64,000 nucleotides of DNA from Linanthus parryae (GCA_023055425.1 JALGPY010000003.1:55723891-55787890); one strand, 5' to 3'. Positions 43,849 to 56,284 are shown, numbered from the stretch's first letter. Translations and numbers: made by a program. The notes: a model not told the origin generated them from the sequence alone.

Positions 43849-45853
43849 ACAACATTACGTGTGGAATAAGACAAATTTATGCTGGGAACCTCGGAAGAAG
43901 GGCTACAGTATTGGACGTATTGTTGCTGCTAATCCTTCGGAGGGAGACCGCTTTTTCCTCCGATTATTACTGACTCATGTCCGAGGTGCTGAATCATACG
44001 AGCAGTTGCGGACAGCCAGGAATCACATATGTGAAACATACCGTGAGGCATGTGAGAAGCTCGGTCTGTTGGAAAAAGACACAGCACTTGAAGATTGTTT
44101 GGAAGAAGCTGCGACTTTTCAAATGCCTCAGACATTGCGGCGTTTATTTGCCACTGTCCTTGTGTAATGCCAACCAGGCAATCCACGGTCTTTGTGGGAT
44201 CGGATGTATATGAATTTGTCTGAAGATTTCCGGAAAGAGGGGAGATTGAATGAAGCTCAAATTCTATTCAGAACTGTTAAAGGAGTGAATATATTTCTAG
44301 AGGCAATGGGGAGACAATTGATTGATTTCATTACTTCGTTACCAGTTAGTCATAGTGAAGAAATGTCTTCAGTGAATCGGGAAATTGAAGAGGAATTGGC
44401 AGTACCGATTCCGGCTGAAGACGTGGCTGCCATCGACCAGCTAAACAACGCGCAATCAGCAGCTTACAAAATAATCACAAATCATATCAATGAAATGAAA
44501 GGTGGATGTTTCTTCGTTGACGGACCAGGTGGCACGGGGAAAACTTTCCTGTACAGAGCTCTGCTGGCATATGTCCGCAGTGGTGGAGGGATTGCTCTGG
44601 CTACTGCTAGCACTGGTATTGCAGCCTCAAACTTGCCTGGTGGAAGAACTGCGCACTCTCGCTTCAAGCTCCCCTTGGATACCACGGATAAGAATACCTG
44701 CAACATTGGAAAACAGACAGCTCTTGCTCACCTTATTTGTGAGGCCAAAGTTATCATATGGGATGAGGTTACGATGGCGAAGAAGCAGAATATAGAGGCT
44801 TTTGAATGTATGCTTCGTGATATATGTTCCAATGAATCGCTATTTGGAGGTAAGGTCGTGGTCTTTGGAGGTGATTTCAGGCAGGTGCTGCCTGTGACGG
44901 TGCGTGCCACTAAGGAGGAATGTATCTCGAACAGCATTGTTGACTCACCTCTATGGGCCAGTATGCATTTGCTTTATCTTACGGAAAATATGCGTGCTGT
45001 TGACGATCCCACCTTCTGCCAATTTCTCCTGTCGATTGGAAATGGTAGTGTGCAAGATGTTGATGAAGCGACAATAGAATTGCCAAAATCAATGATTGTG
45101 CCATTTATTGATGAAAGCATGTCAATAGATTTGTTTATTAAAGCTGTATACTGCAATTTCCAATCTGACTGTCTGGACCCGCGGTACCTTACTGAAAGAG
45201 CAATTCTGACTCCTCGGAATGACTGCGTAGACCGAATCAATCAAATTTTGCTGAGTAGATTTCCAGGGCAGTCTCATACATATAATAGCTTCGATCGATC
45301 TCTGCCAGAGAATCAGTCGACTCATCCAGTAGAATTCCTGCATACACTAACTCCCAATGGGATCCCACCTCACCACTTAGAAGTGAAGCCAGGTTGTCCA
45401 CTAATGTTGCTACGCAACATTGACCCGTCGTCTGGATTGTCAAATGGTGTCAAACTTATTTGCAAGGAGTTGTTGCCTAACGTAATATATGTTGAGATTG
45501 CAGTCGGTCCAAATAAGGGGAAATCCGTGTTCATTCCTCGGATCCCGCTCAGACCGTCCCAAACAGATCACTACCCCATAGAATTCGAGCGTAAACAATT
45601 TCCAGTTCGACTATGCTTCGCTATGACCATCAACAAGTCGCAGGGCCAAACTCTGAAACGTGTTGGTGTTTACCTACCACAACCTGTATTCTCGCATGGT
45701 CAACTGTATGTGGCATTATCCAGAGCCAAGTTAGGGTCCGCAGTTAAAGTGTTAATCGAACCAATTGACGGCATTCAATTTAATTGCACAACTCGAAATG
45801 TTGTCTACAAAGATCTATTGCGTAGAGCAACACGCGTACACAGCACACTATAG
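43849..45853 (+). pseudogene. Helitron RepHel: PIF1-like helicase domain
   Basis: Frame 43849-44167 links Rep to helicase (YVWNKTNLCWEPRKKGYSIG, FFLRLLLTHVRGAESYEQL) and ends at TAA 44165-44167; the same frame continues beyond it. 44192-45853 has all superfamily-1 PIF1 motifs: Walker A GPGGTGKTFLY (about 44525), IIWDEVTM (about 44755), GGDFRQVLPV (about 44870), TENMRA (about 44980), TPRNDCVD, and MTINKSQGQTL with QLYVALSRA near the C terminus. The helicase unwinds the displaced strand during rolling-circle transposition. One nonsense codon and the upstream frameshift stop full translation; the helicase segment alone is intact for 553 codons. Confidence 0.93.
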
Positions 45854-46026
45854 ATTCCAACCATGGTTAGTGCTTGCTGGTTTCATCATGCGGAGATGCC
45901 ACTCGTGTGGTGCGCAGTAATATAAAACATAATGTTACCTGAAACAAACTTGATCATTAGTTGAAAATCTTGATATGTTATATACTAACACCATTCAAAT
46001 ACCTTTTGTAGGAATTCATTGAAATC
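45854..46026. other. Short spacer between RepHel and RPA gene
   Basis: 173 bp, AT-rich; no feature seen. The close spacing suggests the RPA-like gene belongs to the original Helitron rather than being a recent capture. Confidence 0.5.
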
Positions 46027-48272
46027 ATGGAAGGTAAAATTTTAAAGTTGTCTGGATTGACGGACGAATGCAAAGAATGGAAACTGCGACTGCGTGTGGC
46101 TGAGAAATCACGGATATTGACAGGAAAGGCTTCCAACACAAAGTACCAGCGTTTTGTGCTCTGTGACAGTGAGGTTGTAATTAAATTTACGCAAAGATAT
46201 TGGTCAAATAATCCGACTGTTTGTTTCTTTTATTTCGCAAATGTAATGTGCTTTTGCTGCTGTGCTCACAATTGTTATTCTTAATATTCCGGTTTCCATG
46301 TTCAATAAATTTTTGTTCAAGTTGCAGGGCAAACAAATCCAAGCAACATCATTTGATGCAGATATACCCAACTTCGACAACAAATTACAGGTCTATCATT
46401 CGTACTGGTTTAGCAATGGTGTTGTGCGACCTGTCAACCCCAAGTACCGTTACATAGATCATGATTTCTCCCTTGTCCTTAACAAAGAAATGGAGGTAAC
46501 TGCAGTTGAAGATAAGGTCGACGAAGGCTGTTGCAGCAAATATAATTTGAAAAGTCTGGAAGAAGCTCGCACTCTTGTGAATTCCCGTGAGAAATTTGGT
46601 AGGTTATGCACTGCTTTGCATAATTTCTACATAGATATTCCATATTAATATAAAGTGTTAAATGTTTCCCCATAATTAATACACACTTCTATTTGTATTG
46701 TTTGTATTTCACTATGATCATAGATGTTGCTGTCATCATCATTGCTGTTATGTCCACGAAGACAGTACCCCGAAAAGATTCAGCAGGTCGTGCTCGAGTG
46801 AGGGATGTCATTGTTCTAGACGACTCGTAAGTACCCCGCCTCTGAACATTGTTTTGTATTACGTAGTGTTCAAATGTTTCTTCTTGGTGCGTGCTATTAT
46901 TTAAGGCTATATTTACATATATCATTTCAGCGGTGCCCCAGTTTTTTTATCCTTATGGGACGATGCAACCACAACAGAAGGAGATAAACTAAATATACTG
47001 GCCAGTGCTCATCCGGTTGTAATTGCAACGAATGTGTGTTCAACAACATATCTGGGTAACTTACCCTTAACGTCAGTATTAATGAGTATGGAATTACAAG
47101 ATTATAGTCGGAATGGAAGTATGAATGCATTATATGAAAACATAGCTTGCACAACATTATATTCATGTAATTGCTGTACATGTGTTTGTAGATTTTTCTC
47201 TGAGGACAACAATGTCCACTATGTTCCTGCACAATATCGAGGATCCAAGAGTTGACGAGTTGATTGACTGGTATATGAATGCAACTACTTATACAGTTTC
47301 CAATTGCGACAACATGATATATCTCCCACATTTAATCTCATATCTGTTTCTCCCGCATAGGCGTGATGCAAATTATCAGAAGATTGATAAACTCAGGAAT
47401 CCTGAATTATTGTTGGCACAGAAGAATCCTAAGACAAAGAAGACTGAATTCAAGTTGTCAAAGATTGCGGACCTCCCAGAAAAACCGGTATTTTTTACAA
47501 CATAGTTATATCGTATTGTTGGGAATTTATTGTTATGTCCGGTTGACAGTTCTCTCTATATTTCCTGCAGTCTGTAGACACTGATGTGTGGGTGAAAGTT
47601 TCAGTTCTGGCCTTACCTGAAACACAAAGACCATGGTATCATGCTTGCAATATGTGTACCCGTGCAACTAGCTATCTAACTGGAGAAAAATTCAATTGCT
47701 CTGGTTGCCACAATTCTGATTGCACTTCTGTACCATGGTAATTTGATATAATTCTCTTCTATGCAACTTAAGCTGTATATTCAATCTGCACTAAGCAAAT
47801 ATAGAATAGCAACTATGAAACAGAAGACTGGAAAATTTAAAAAAAAAGGAAAAATTTAAAAAAAAATAGAAAAAAGGTTTTGAGTACATTCATTTTTGCT
47901 TTGTAGGGGTCGTCTAGAAGTCCAAATTGGAGATGACACTGGAGAGCTGAATGTCGTCGTTTTCGGACATGGTGTCGAGGCTGTCCTGAAGAAAAGTGTT
48001 GTTATATTGTCAGCAATGACAGGAGATGTATGCACCCTACACTTACGGCTTGAATCCATAATTTATTAATGTTATAGTTCATAAGTTAGTGTGCTTTATG
48101 AACAGAGTGCTGACTACAAGACATTGATTCATTTCAGGAACAGAAGGACCTATTAGTTAAAGCTAATGAGTCAAGTGTTAAGAACATGTTCTATTTTCGA
48201 CTTGCTGGATCCACAAGCACGAACCGCAGAAGGGTCAACAAATGGAATGTTCGTCAAGTGGAAACGGCATAG
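46027..48272 (+). CDS. RPA1-like single-stranded-DNA-binding protein
   Basis: Nine exons with phase-consistent GT..AG joins: 46027-46173, 46328-46598, 46724-46826, 46931-47055, 47192-47270, 47361-47487, 47571-47737, 47907-48027 and 48138-48272, giving 424 residues without a stop. The N-terminal third is an OB fold (LRLRVAEKSRILTG, FDADIPNFDN). The middle matches the RPA DNA-binding OB fold (ARVRDVIVLDDS, LSLWDDATTTEGDKL). The C-terminal part is the zinc-ribbon OB fold (CNMCTRATSYLTG, CSGCHNSDC, VQIGDDTGELNVVVFG). RPA coats ssDNA; Helitron copies presumably protect the displaced strand. RPA-like genes are known in plant Helitrons. This one looks functional although the neighbouring RepHel is broken. 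Confidence 0.87.
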
Positions 48273-48901
48273 TTGCACACAATGCCAGCGTATGCGCCCA
48301 AATGCAGATCAAGTATGCAATCACATGTGTACATAGAAGCATTACTACAATAGAAGCTCTGCTGTGATCCACTAGCACTACAACTTTTGTCCACCTGAAA
48401 AAATGCGAGGAGATAACATCATGGTAATGTTCCATTGTTATCTCCCTGCCTTTTGCCCCCCCCCCCTTCTTTCCCAAAAACTATTGCATCTTCAAACACA
48501 TTCGTCCTCTGCCTATCGTTTAATATTAATCTATATTAAGTTCTCCATGTTCACAATTGCAGTCAACTGAACTGATATTCCATATTACAACAAGTTACAG
48601 TTGCAGGGATATAATTCTAATACGTATGTATAATATAATAACTTGTACACAGAATAAAAACAATAAATGATCCTTGGAAATTTTGGTGAGGAAGAGAGAA
48701 AGAGGAAAAAATAAAAGGTAAAAAACAAAAACAAAGAGTTGCATCAGTCATTAGATTTCATAACCAACACAAAATATTCTTGTCTACATTTAATACACAT
48801 GCTTCGAGATGACTTCAAATACCTGCACTTTTTAGGTCTCCTATATAATGTTACAAGATTGACTGTAAGCTATTCATGAACTATTTCTCAATCTATTCAC
48901 C
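48273..48901. other. Spacer with C-tract and AT-rich DNA
   Basis: Contains a C-run at 48459-48468 and no recognisable exon. It probably includes the terminator of the RPA gene and the promoter of the next gene. Confidence 0.5.
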
Positions 48902-50302
48902 ATGTCAGGCTACAATTCTGATGAAGAGCATTCTTGCTGGAATTTAACCACCTTGCTAACAGACCTCCCCACCGCTGAAATAAGCATCCCAACTCGGAGC
49001 TATGTTCACATCTTCTCACCCAACAACACAGTGCAGCCTAACATGGGCTCACCCTATCATCCAATGACTGGAAACACAATGTATGATGCCGGAAATCACC
49101 AATTTCACGTTATTCACAGCCCGACATCACCGATTTTCCGCGCATCGCCTCCCAGTGGCAACGAATTTATGCATGCAGCTTACGGTGTCGGTGTAGCACT
49201 ATCTCACAGTCCGCAACATTGTCACTGGAACAGTCCCCTAATGCGAAGTCCAACGTCACCAGTCTTCTATGCATCGCCGCCTACCTGTAAAGATTTCCTG
49301 CATGGCTCATATAATACAGGTATTCCCCTACCAAATTCCCCTCCACAATATAATTATTACAACTCCATTGCATCTCCCCAGTATCAGTACTCCCCTCTTT
49401 CGTCAAATATTCACCCACAATCACATTCGTACTCAGCCTCACCACAGAATTATGGTTCACCAATTCCAATACCAGACAATCAGCTATTAATACCTTTACA
49501 CTTCTCTACCCACACATCGGATTTTCTTCCGCAAATCACCGAGCAACCTTTGGTATACCAAAGTGATCTGCAATCGCCATATGCTTCAGACAATGTTGAT
49601 GATGAATGTATATTCTTCCTCGAAAACTCGCCTCCTCCGAGACAACCGAATCCATATTTGACTCGCACGCCAGGTCATCATAGTTTTACGAACCCAGGTA
49701 AAGGCAATGAAACTGCATCCTCTTCTTCAACTAGCAAGAAGATCCGTTCCCCATCTACATCATCTCTTAGAATCCACTGGTCACCTCCTGCAAAACATAT
49801 CATCAAACTAAATTTTGATGGTGGATTCTACTGTGACTACAAACGTCCAACCTGGCCAACTATAGTTCGTGCTGGTCTATATCGGAATTTTACAGGAGAT
49901 TGTGTGTATGCCTTTGCTGAAATTGAGCATGAGAAGAACTCTGACTTTGCAGAGGCATCTGCACTTTGCAAAGGTTTGAAGTATGCATTAGATCGGAACT
50001 GGCTTGATATATGGGCAGAGGGCGATGCCAAAAACATTATTGACCACATAACTGGTGTCTGTTCTCATGTTTTCCCAGAAGATGTTTGTTCCGAAATCGA
50101 AGAAATTAGAGAACTACAAAAAAAATTCAAATCATGTTTGATAACATTCATCCATCGTGAAGGTAACTCTGCGGCAGATGCGCTCTGTGTAGCTTTCAAA
50201 CATCACGATGGATGTTATGCATTTGAAACAATGGGTCTACCTGAACGTGTACAGGATATTGTCGAGCAAGAAAAGAAAGGGAAGACATACCGTAGAGCGT
50301 AG
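48902..50302 (+). CDS. Pro/Ser-rich protein with C-terminal plant RNase H-like domain
   Basis: 466 residues in one exon, intact. Residues 1-290 are rich in Ser, Pro, Tyr, His and Asn, with two repeated blocks (SPTSPIFRASPPSGNEF and SPTSPVFYASPPTCKDF), and look disordered. Residues about 295-440 form an RNase H-like fold of the plant RVT_3 type: Asp in KLNFDGGF (about 306), Glu in FAEASALCKG (about 351), Asp in EGDAKNII (about 375), and Asp in NSAADAL (about 426). All four acidic positions are kept, so activity is possible. RVT_3 domains are common in plant genomes, often from LINE elements, but this N-terminal fusion is unfamiliar to me. Inferred role: acting on RNA-DNA hybrids. Confidence 0.8.
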   Translation: MSGYNSDEEHSCWNLTTLLTDLPTAEISIPTRSYVHIFSPNNTVQPNMGSPYHPMTGNTMYDAGNHQFHVIHSPTSPIFRASPPSGNEFMHAAYGVGVALSHSPQHCHWNSPLMRSPTSPVFYASPPTCKDFLHGSYNTGIPLPNSPPQYNYYNSIASPQYQYSPLSSNIHPQSHSYSASPQNYGSPIPIPDNQLLIPLHFSTHTSDFLPQITEQPLVYQSDLQSPYASDNVDDECIFFLENSPPPRQPNPYLTRTPGHHSFTNPGKGNETASSSSTSKKIRSPSTSSLRIHWSPPAKHIIKLNFDGGFYCDYKRPTWPTIVRAGLYRNFTGDCVYAFAEIEHEKNSDFAEASALCKGLKYALDRNWLDIWAEGDAKNIIDHITGVCSHVFPEDVCSEIEEIRELQKKFKSCLITFIHREGNSAADALCVAFKHHDGCYAFETMGLPERVQDIVEQEKKGKTYRRA

Positions 50303-51460
50303 TAACTGGTTCTAGCATTTGTACTTGGTTCATTTTGTAACACTAACATCATCAATAATTTGTGTAATGTAATGTTGTTAATTTCGGTGAATTCAGATAC
50401 TCTTACCAATCCACGTTCACATTGGAATTTGGTTAAGTAGTGTCCACTCACCAAAAAAGAAATTAAAAAAAAAGAAAAAGAAAAAAAATTAAAAAATTTT
50501 AAAAAAAAGTTTTTTTATAATACTCCATCCAATATTTACACGGATCTACTATTTACAAAATCAGTTCATCTGTGAATGGAGCTGTATATAAACTAAAGTA
50601 CTATCCCAGACAAATTAGTTGTTGCTGTGTATAATATAATATACATTTAATTACATATATTAAGATATATGCACGAAAATCAATTTATATTGTTATTTCT
50701 ACTATACCTTTGTATAAATACACCCACAAATCATCAGAAATGCAACGTATCAAATTTATAGCTACATTCCACGAAATTACAAGAATACTATGATTAATAT
50801 TTCCTATATTAATTTTAATATGTGGTAATTTATGGCTTCTAGCCAGAAAGTAGGAAACAGTTGGAAAGAATAGACATCCCTACTGCTATTGAAATGAATG
50901 CAGCACATTGTGATAGAAAATTCAAGGCAATGTGAGTAAGCCATTAGTAGAGGCAACAGCACAGGTTGCATGCATGCCAGACATGTGGCTGCTAAAATCT
51001 GCTTGACATTCATGACTTTCTAGGAACCAATGCATCAGCTCACCCATTACAGCTATACTGTAATCTGTATTCCTAAACAGTGAAAGATTTGGTTGAAGAC
51101 ACTTGTCAACAGAATTCTGAAATTTCTTGGAGACCAAGTTGAAAGAACAGATATAAATTAGTATTCCACAATTTCAACTATCTGCCCAGCAACACTTCAA
51201 GGTAACCATTATATACTAGCATAAATTGAAAATATTGTTTCCACAAACAGAAATCTAACAAAGTTACTTTACAATGTGCAGATAAATAAGAGAAGTATAA
51301 TCTGGATGCAAGAGCAGTATCCACTTCTGTATCGCCAGTTCAACGACGTGTGTTGTGTTCGTAATCCACGTTAGTAAGTTAGATACTGCAACAAATGACC
51401 ATTACAAATATATACCTTATTTTGGTTTGTAATTATCGAAATTATGACAGATATATTTCA
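50303..51460. other. AT-rich spacer
   Basis: Poly-A/T-rich low-complexity DNA near 50450-50515 and otherwise unremarkable AT-rich sequence. A possible upstream exon of the next gene (acceptor at about 51449, TTATGACAG) cannot be confirmed. Confidence 0.5.
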
Positions 51461-51808
51461 ATGGAAAGCTGCCGTAACACTGCAACTGAGCCAACCGTAA
51501 CCGAGGAAACACGCAGTATTCCAAGAGGAAGGGCCGAGGGAGCAGCTATCTGTCGCAAAATATTCAACAGTGGTAAAAATGTTGATGAAATGATCACAGA
51601 TATTGAAAAGGAAATTCAACGAGTGGAGCGACAAATACAAATACTGGGAAAAGTAACCTTTCTCAAGCAACAGCAGCTCGAGATCCAGACGCAATTTCTT
51701 CTAAAACTGCAGCGAATGAGCATTGCCAGTAGGCGGTCGGTAACATCCAGCACGTCATCATCGGGATCCAAGCGAAAACGGTCTCCAACAACCACAGCAG
51801 AGGATTAG
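51461..51808 (+). CDS. Small coiled-coil protein of unknown function
   Basis: 115 residues starting MESCRNTATEPTVTEE at 51461; an in-frame ATG at 51395 is possible but is followed by non-protein-like sequence. Residues about 35-80 form a strong coiled coil (EMITDIEKEIQRVERQIQIL, then KQQQLEIQTQFLLKL). The end is Ser-rich with a basic SKRKRSP likely to be a nuclear signal. I recognise no family. It is intact and collinear with the other cargo, so it may be a real gene; a dimerising partner is one reading. Confidence 0.55.
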   Translation: MESCRNTATEPTVTEETRSIPRGRAEGAAICRKIFNSGKNVDEMITDIEKEIQRVERQIQILGKVTFLKQQQLEIQTQFLLKLQRMSIASRRSVTSSTSSSGSKRKRSPTTTAED

Positions 51809-54022
51809 TAGAAAATGAATCTGTTAAGATATTCTGGATGTTCGAGTTTAAATGTTGTTTTTACGGTACTCTTGCAATTTGACGTTGCACCCGTTTCGTA
51901 GTAACTTATGCCTCATAATTTTGGGATGTCAACAACTTGTAACATCTCTTTCCTTTTTTCTTTCTTTTTTTCACCTCTCTTTTTCCACTCTTTTTTTTTC
52001 TTCTTCTTCTTTTCCCGTTTTGGTGTGCGTGTTTTTTTTTTTTCTTTTTTTCTTTTTTTTTTCCCCCTTCTCTCCCCCCAACCCCCCCCCCCCCTAAACA
52101 AACTTGGTTCTTGCTCTTCCTGCAGTGTAGTGATTCAATCATGTTAGTTTGCAAATCTTAGTCTATCTAGAGTTAAACATGTACGTTTTTCGCAATTTCC
52201 ATTTGAACTGGTTCAAGTATAAACTTCTGCATCATATTATCGCATCATCATGCCATTTCCAATTGCACACAATTTGATTAAAATAAGAATGATAAAAGGT
52301 CAAATAGAGATACAGTATTTCCCTTATATTATTCGACATAAAGTTCTCCGTCTGTTGTAATTTGCTAATATGTGTTTCATTCCTCATATAATGGACTTGC
52401 CGTCGCATATACATATATTACACCCAAATATGATCTTCTAATTTGTCTGCACTGTCAAAGTCATAACTGGGCACATATTATATATTAATATTACAATTTA
52501 CTAGATAAAATTCATTACTTCAGAACATTAAAAAGTAACGTCAGTAAGCAAAAACCGTGATCAAGATTATTACAAATGAGAATCAATATAGTGGTTATGG
52601 ACACCCAATTTGTGAAATACAATGGAAAATAACATTATAAAAATTTATCACTGATACCTAAAAAGCAGAGCTAACTTTAAGATTTGAAGAAACATTATCC
52701 ACATCCTAAATTTACAACTACCCAACTTCGTTGTGCTGGTAAGAAGACCTTTCAACTTCATCCTCCCAGCCAAATCTTCCCTGATTTCTAACTTTTCTCT
52801 AACAGGTATTCCGACTTATCTCGCAACCATAATTTCGAAAAGGTACTCGATGTCATAATGTATTTGTCATAGCGATCTACTTATTCACAGTATTCCTATT
52901 CGTGATTGTTTAGGTGACGAATTCTCAAACTCGATTCATCAGATCTCGGGGAGTCACAGCTTCTAATATCATCACTCTACAGGTACCTGATTCCAAATAG
53001 CATCTTCTTTGTCTGTATAATCTCTCACAGAAAGAAATCTACATTACTCATATTCATTCCCTCCTGTGAACAAATAATTGGCATTTATCGGGTGGTACTG
53101 CTTTCATATGTTATATTAGTGATTTCTATTCCAGATCTGCTATCAATGTCTTGATCTATAAATAGTAAACTCCACGTAGCGACGAAATCTGTCTGATTGG
53201 TACCGAACGGATATAAATATATTTGTTGATAAGAAGTTCATCTTTTGTTTCAATTTAAGACACACATTGGTATATTTGGCTGGATAGTGAGCAAAAAAAG
53301 AAATGTAAAAAAAAAGGATCGGGAAAAAACATGTTGTGAAATTGTAAGTACAAGATTCATGAATTTACTGTTGTTAATTTCACTAATAGATTAAATTGTA
53401 GTCATATGGAACGTGCAGTTTCACAAGACAGCCTTTGCAGATATATACAATTAACCTTGTGCGTAAAATAGCAACCATACTTTATCCAATCGTGTTAGCA
53501 AACATATAGATCAATTAATACCAATGGATATTATACCAATATATATAGGCCACCGACTACTCAAATACTGATTATTTATTACAAAAATACGATAGTCCAG
53601 AAATTTCAATTTCTTGAAAATAGCAGGTCACTAAACGCAAAACTTATTGCTCTAACTCCTTAAACCAAAAAACGTGCAGATTCAATCATGTTAAGTACAA
53701 TTAATTTCTACCAGATAGTTTCCACTGCATATTGTTATTTTACGTATGAAGAGTTATGAAAAAATAGCATTAGTCTGTGAATTCATTACGACGTAGCTGA
53801 GCAAATATCTCGTGCAAATTAACTTGCACTGACATTAATCATTCATAGTTTCAGTAAATAATCATACATGTATTTCAATCCCCATATCGCAACTTCTGCC
53901 CAACCAATTGCTGATGTAGCATAAATGAAGAGAACGCATTAACATGCATATGTTTTAGAACGTCTCCCCTATGCCACAATCAGTAATACAGATCACTATA
54001 TTCCTCTTGCAGCTATCTGGAA
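51809..54022. other. Long spacer with polypyrimidine tract
   Basis: Positions 51947-52096 are an almost pure T/C tract ending in a C-run; opposite-strand Lys/Arg-rich frames there are composition artefacts. The rest is AT-rich and may include 5' UTR exons of the B3 gene (several GT..AG-like pairs around 52800-52980), which I could not resolve. Confidence 0.55.
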
Positions 54023-54096
54023 ATGAAATTCTTCCGAGTTATCACGGATCGAGATGAAGACAACAACAACTTGGTAGGCCTTATGTCGCATATATA

Positions 54097-54141
<45 letters not shown>

Positions 54142-54971
54142 ATGTGCCCTTTTTAGAAAGAAATGAGATTGACTAACACTAATATTAATTGTAATAAGAG
54201 GTAGATTTATTAAAGATGTCAAGCATCTATTCACTGCAGAGACTGCCAGATGACTTCGTGCAACGTCATCGATCCAATCTTGGAATTAATGCAGAGCTTG
54301 TACTCCCAGATGGCCGAGAATGGGAGATTAAAATGAAAAGTAGAGGTAACGACATATATTTGACAACAGGGTGGAAGGAATTTGCGGCACATTATTCGCT
54401 CTCATTTGGGCACATGCTGACTTTCAAGTACGAGGGACATTCGAAATTCAAAGTGACAATCTATGATCTTACTACATCGGAGCTAGATTATAGTGCTGGA
54501 GCTTCTATTCTGAATGCGAGAAAGCGTACAGCTACTCGCGCATTGAAGAAGGCTGATTCTTACAAGGCTCACTGCAACAAGCCATGTTTCGCTGTTCAAA
54601 TACAGAAGTCCCATTTGGAATCGTCTGGCGGACTGGTAAACTTTCAATGTTAACTTCCATTTACAACGTTATTATATTCAATTGCAACGATAGCGGTTGA
54701 CAACCTCATGTTCGCATCACAGAATATACCAGCTCAGTTCAGCAGGGCGTACTTGAAAGAGCGGACAACGCTTGTGTACATTACAGGGACTTCCAGTAAT
54801 ACAACTTGGACCTGCCGTTGTAAATTCCCAGGTGGAGAGAACAGCGACAAGAGACGAGTTTCTTGGTATCAATTTGCTAGAAGCGCTAATGTACGTACTG
54901 GAGATGCATGTGCGGTGGAATTAGTTGATCCGAGCATGCCCAAATTTCGAGTGAAAGTGTTTCCAGCGTAG
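54023..54971 (+). CDS. Double B3-domain (REM-like) DNA-binding protein
   Basis: Three exons with matching phase-0 joins: 54023-54073 (MKFFRVITDRDEDNNNL), 54240-54635 and 54723-54971, giving about 231 residues. The first B3 domain runs from FFRVI through LPDDFVQRHRSNLG, DGREWEIKMKSRG, LTTGWKEFAAHYSLSFGHML and FKYEGHSKFKVTIYD. The second covers about residues 150-231 (IPAQFSRAYLKERTTL, SWYQFARSANVRTGDAC). B3 domains bind DNA major grooves in plant transcription factors; the two-domain layout is REM-like. Intact and intron-containing, so captured with its gene structure or long resident in the element. The first intron has a (TG)n(TA)n tract at about 54095-54140. Confidence 0.83.
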
Positions 54972-56284
54972 CCTCAACGTATGAAAGTACTATGTACTAA
55001 GAATAACCAGACATCTCTTTTAATATTGTCATTCTGGATACCTGTTCCAGTATTGTTCTATGTTATTATCTTTGCAAAAACATAACAACCTAATGTTGCG
55101 ATATAACTATTACTTTAATGACATGCATCATGTATCGTTTAATTCAAAGCTCTGTCTATGGTTTGCTTAATATCTAATGCATTAGGTTACATTATGTGTC
55201 ATATATATTGTGACATATCAAAGTAACTATCTCTGTTCCTTTTATTTCAATTGAACTTGGCACGTTCAAACACAACCTAACTTAACAATTCCAGCTGCAG
55301 TAATAATAAAGCCAAATCCTGCACACAAGTAACAACAGTATTTCAATTGTCGCATTGGATTGAATACTATCAAACTATAACACTCACATGCTGTTGTACA
55401 ATTCAATGCCTCGAGATTCCACACATGAAAACTTCAAATAATGCATTTGTTGCAATATCTATCAGATCACGGAGAAGAACTACACCTGCCTACATACTGA
55501 ATCTGCACACACAAAGTCACAGATATTGAACGGTTGGCAGAAGTCTCTACAGAGCATCTCTTTTCAATTTCAGATGCAATTAGGTAACAAGCTTCCAAAT
55601 AGCTCATTGATATATGAACCCTCTTGGAAAGCACTCGCTGATCAGATAGTGCAGAAGTAATTGTGATCATGTGACCATCTCTGCAAATTGCACAAGAAAT
55701 TAACTACGAATGTGAACTGTCAATTCAAGACATGATCAACAGATATGAAATAACAGGATGAAAATTCAACTTGCAATGGTTACATTGAATTTAGAAATTA
55801 CAGTAATTATATATTGCAGAATATGTGAGCACAGGTAGGGAAGAAGTCACTATATAAGAACTGCTTCCCATGTTTAAAATCAGTATCAAATTGCAAGCAA
55901 TACAATTGAGATTCAGAAGTTGTATCAGTATACAACTAACAAGTCCATTGTATTCTGAAGATGATGCCGTCCAAGATTGCAGATATTCGTGCGTCACTGG
56001 TAAAGTTAGAAAACCTCAAATTATTGTTATCACAGAATGTGTGAAATTCCAGGATATCCAACTATGTCATAATATTTTCGATCTGCGTATACTTTTGGCT
56101 TCTCAATTTACAAAAAGTATTTTCTACGCACAATCTTTCACGGAATTCTTCTTCTTGCATATATCTGCCCTTTGCTTTTCAATCTCTCCTCTTAATCATA
56201 ATTTAACTTCATTCAAACATGTTTATTTCATAATGCATCGTTCTGATTTCTGATTCTCCGGCTTCATCCAACGCTGAGAAGCCT
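54972..56284. other. Spacer without recognised genes
   Basis: AT-rich. Short open frames at 55347-55529 and 55870-56253 show no family motif. Confidence 0.5.

Noticed and set aside
51906..52154. Lys/Arg-rich and Phe-rich frames
   Set aside because: They are translations of a polypyrimidine tract.
55870..56253. A 127-codon frame upstream of the second RPA gene as its missing N terminus
   Set aside because: No OB-fold motif and AT-driven composition.
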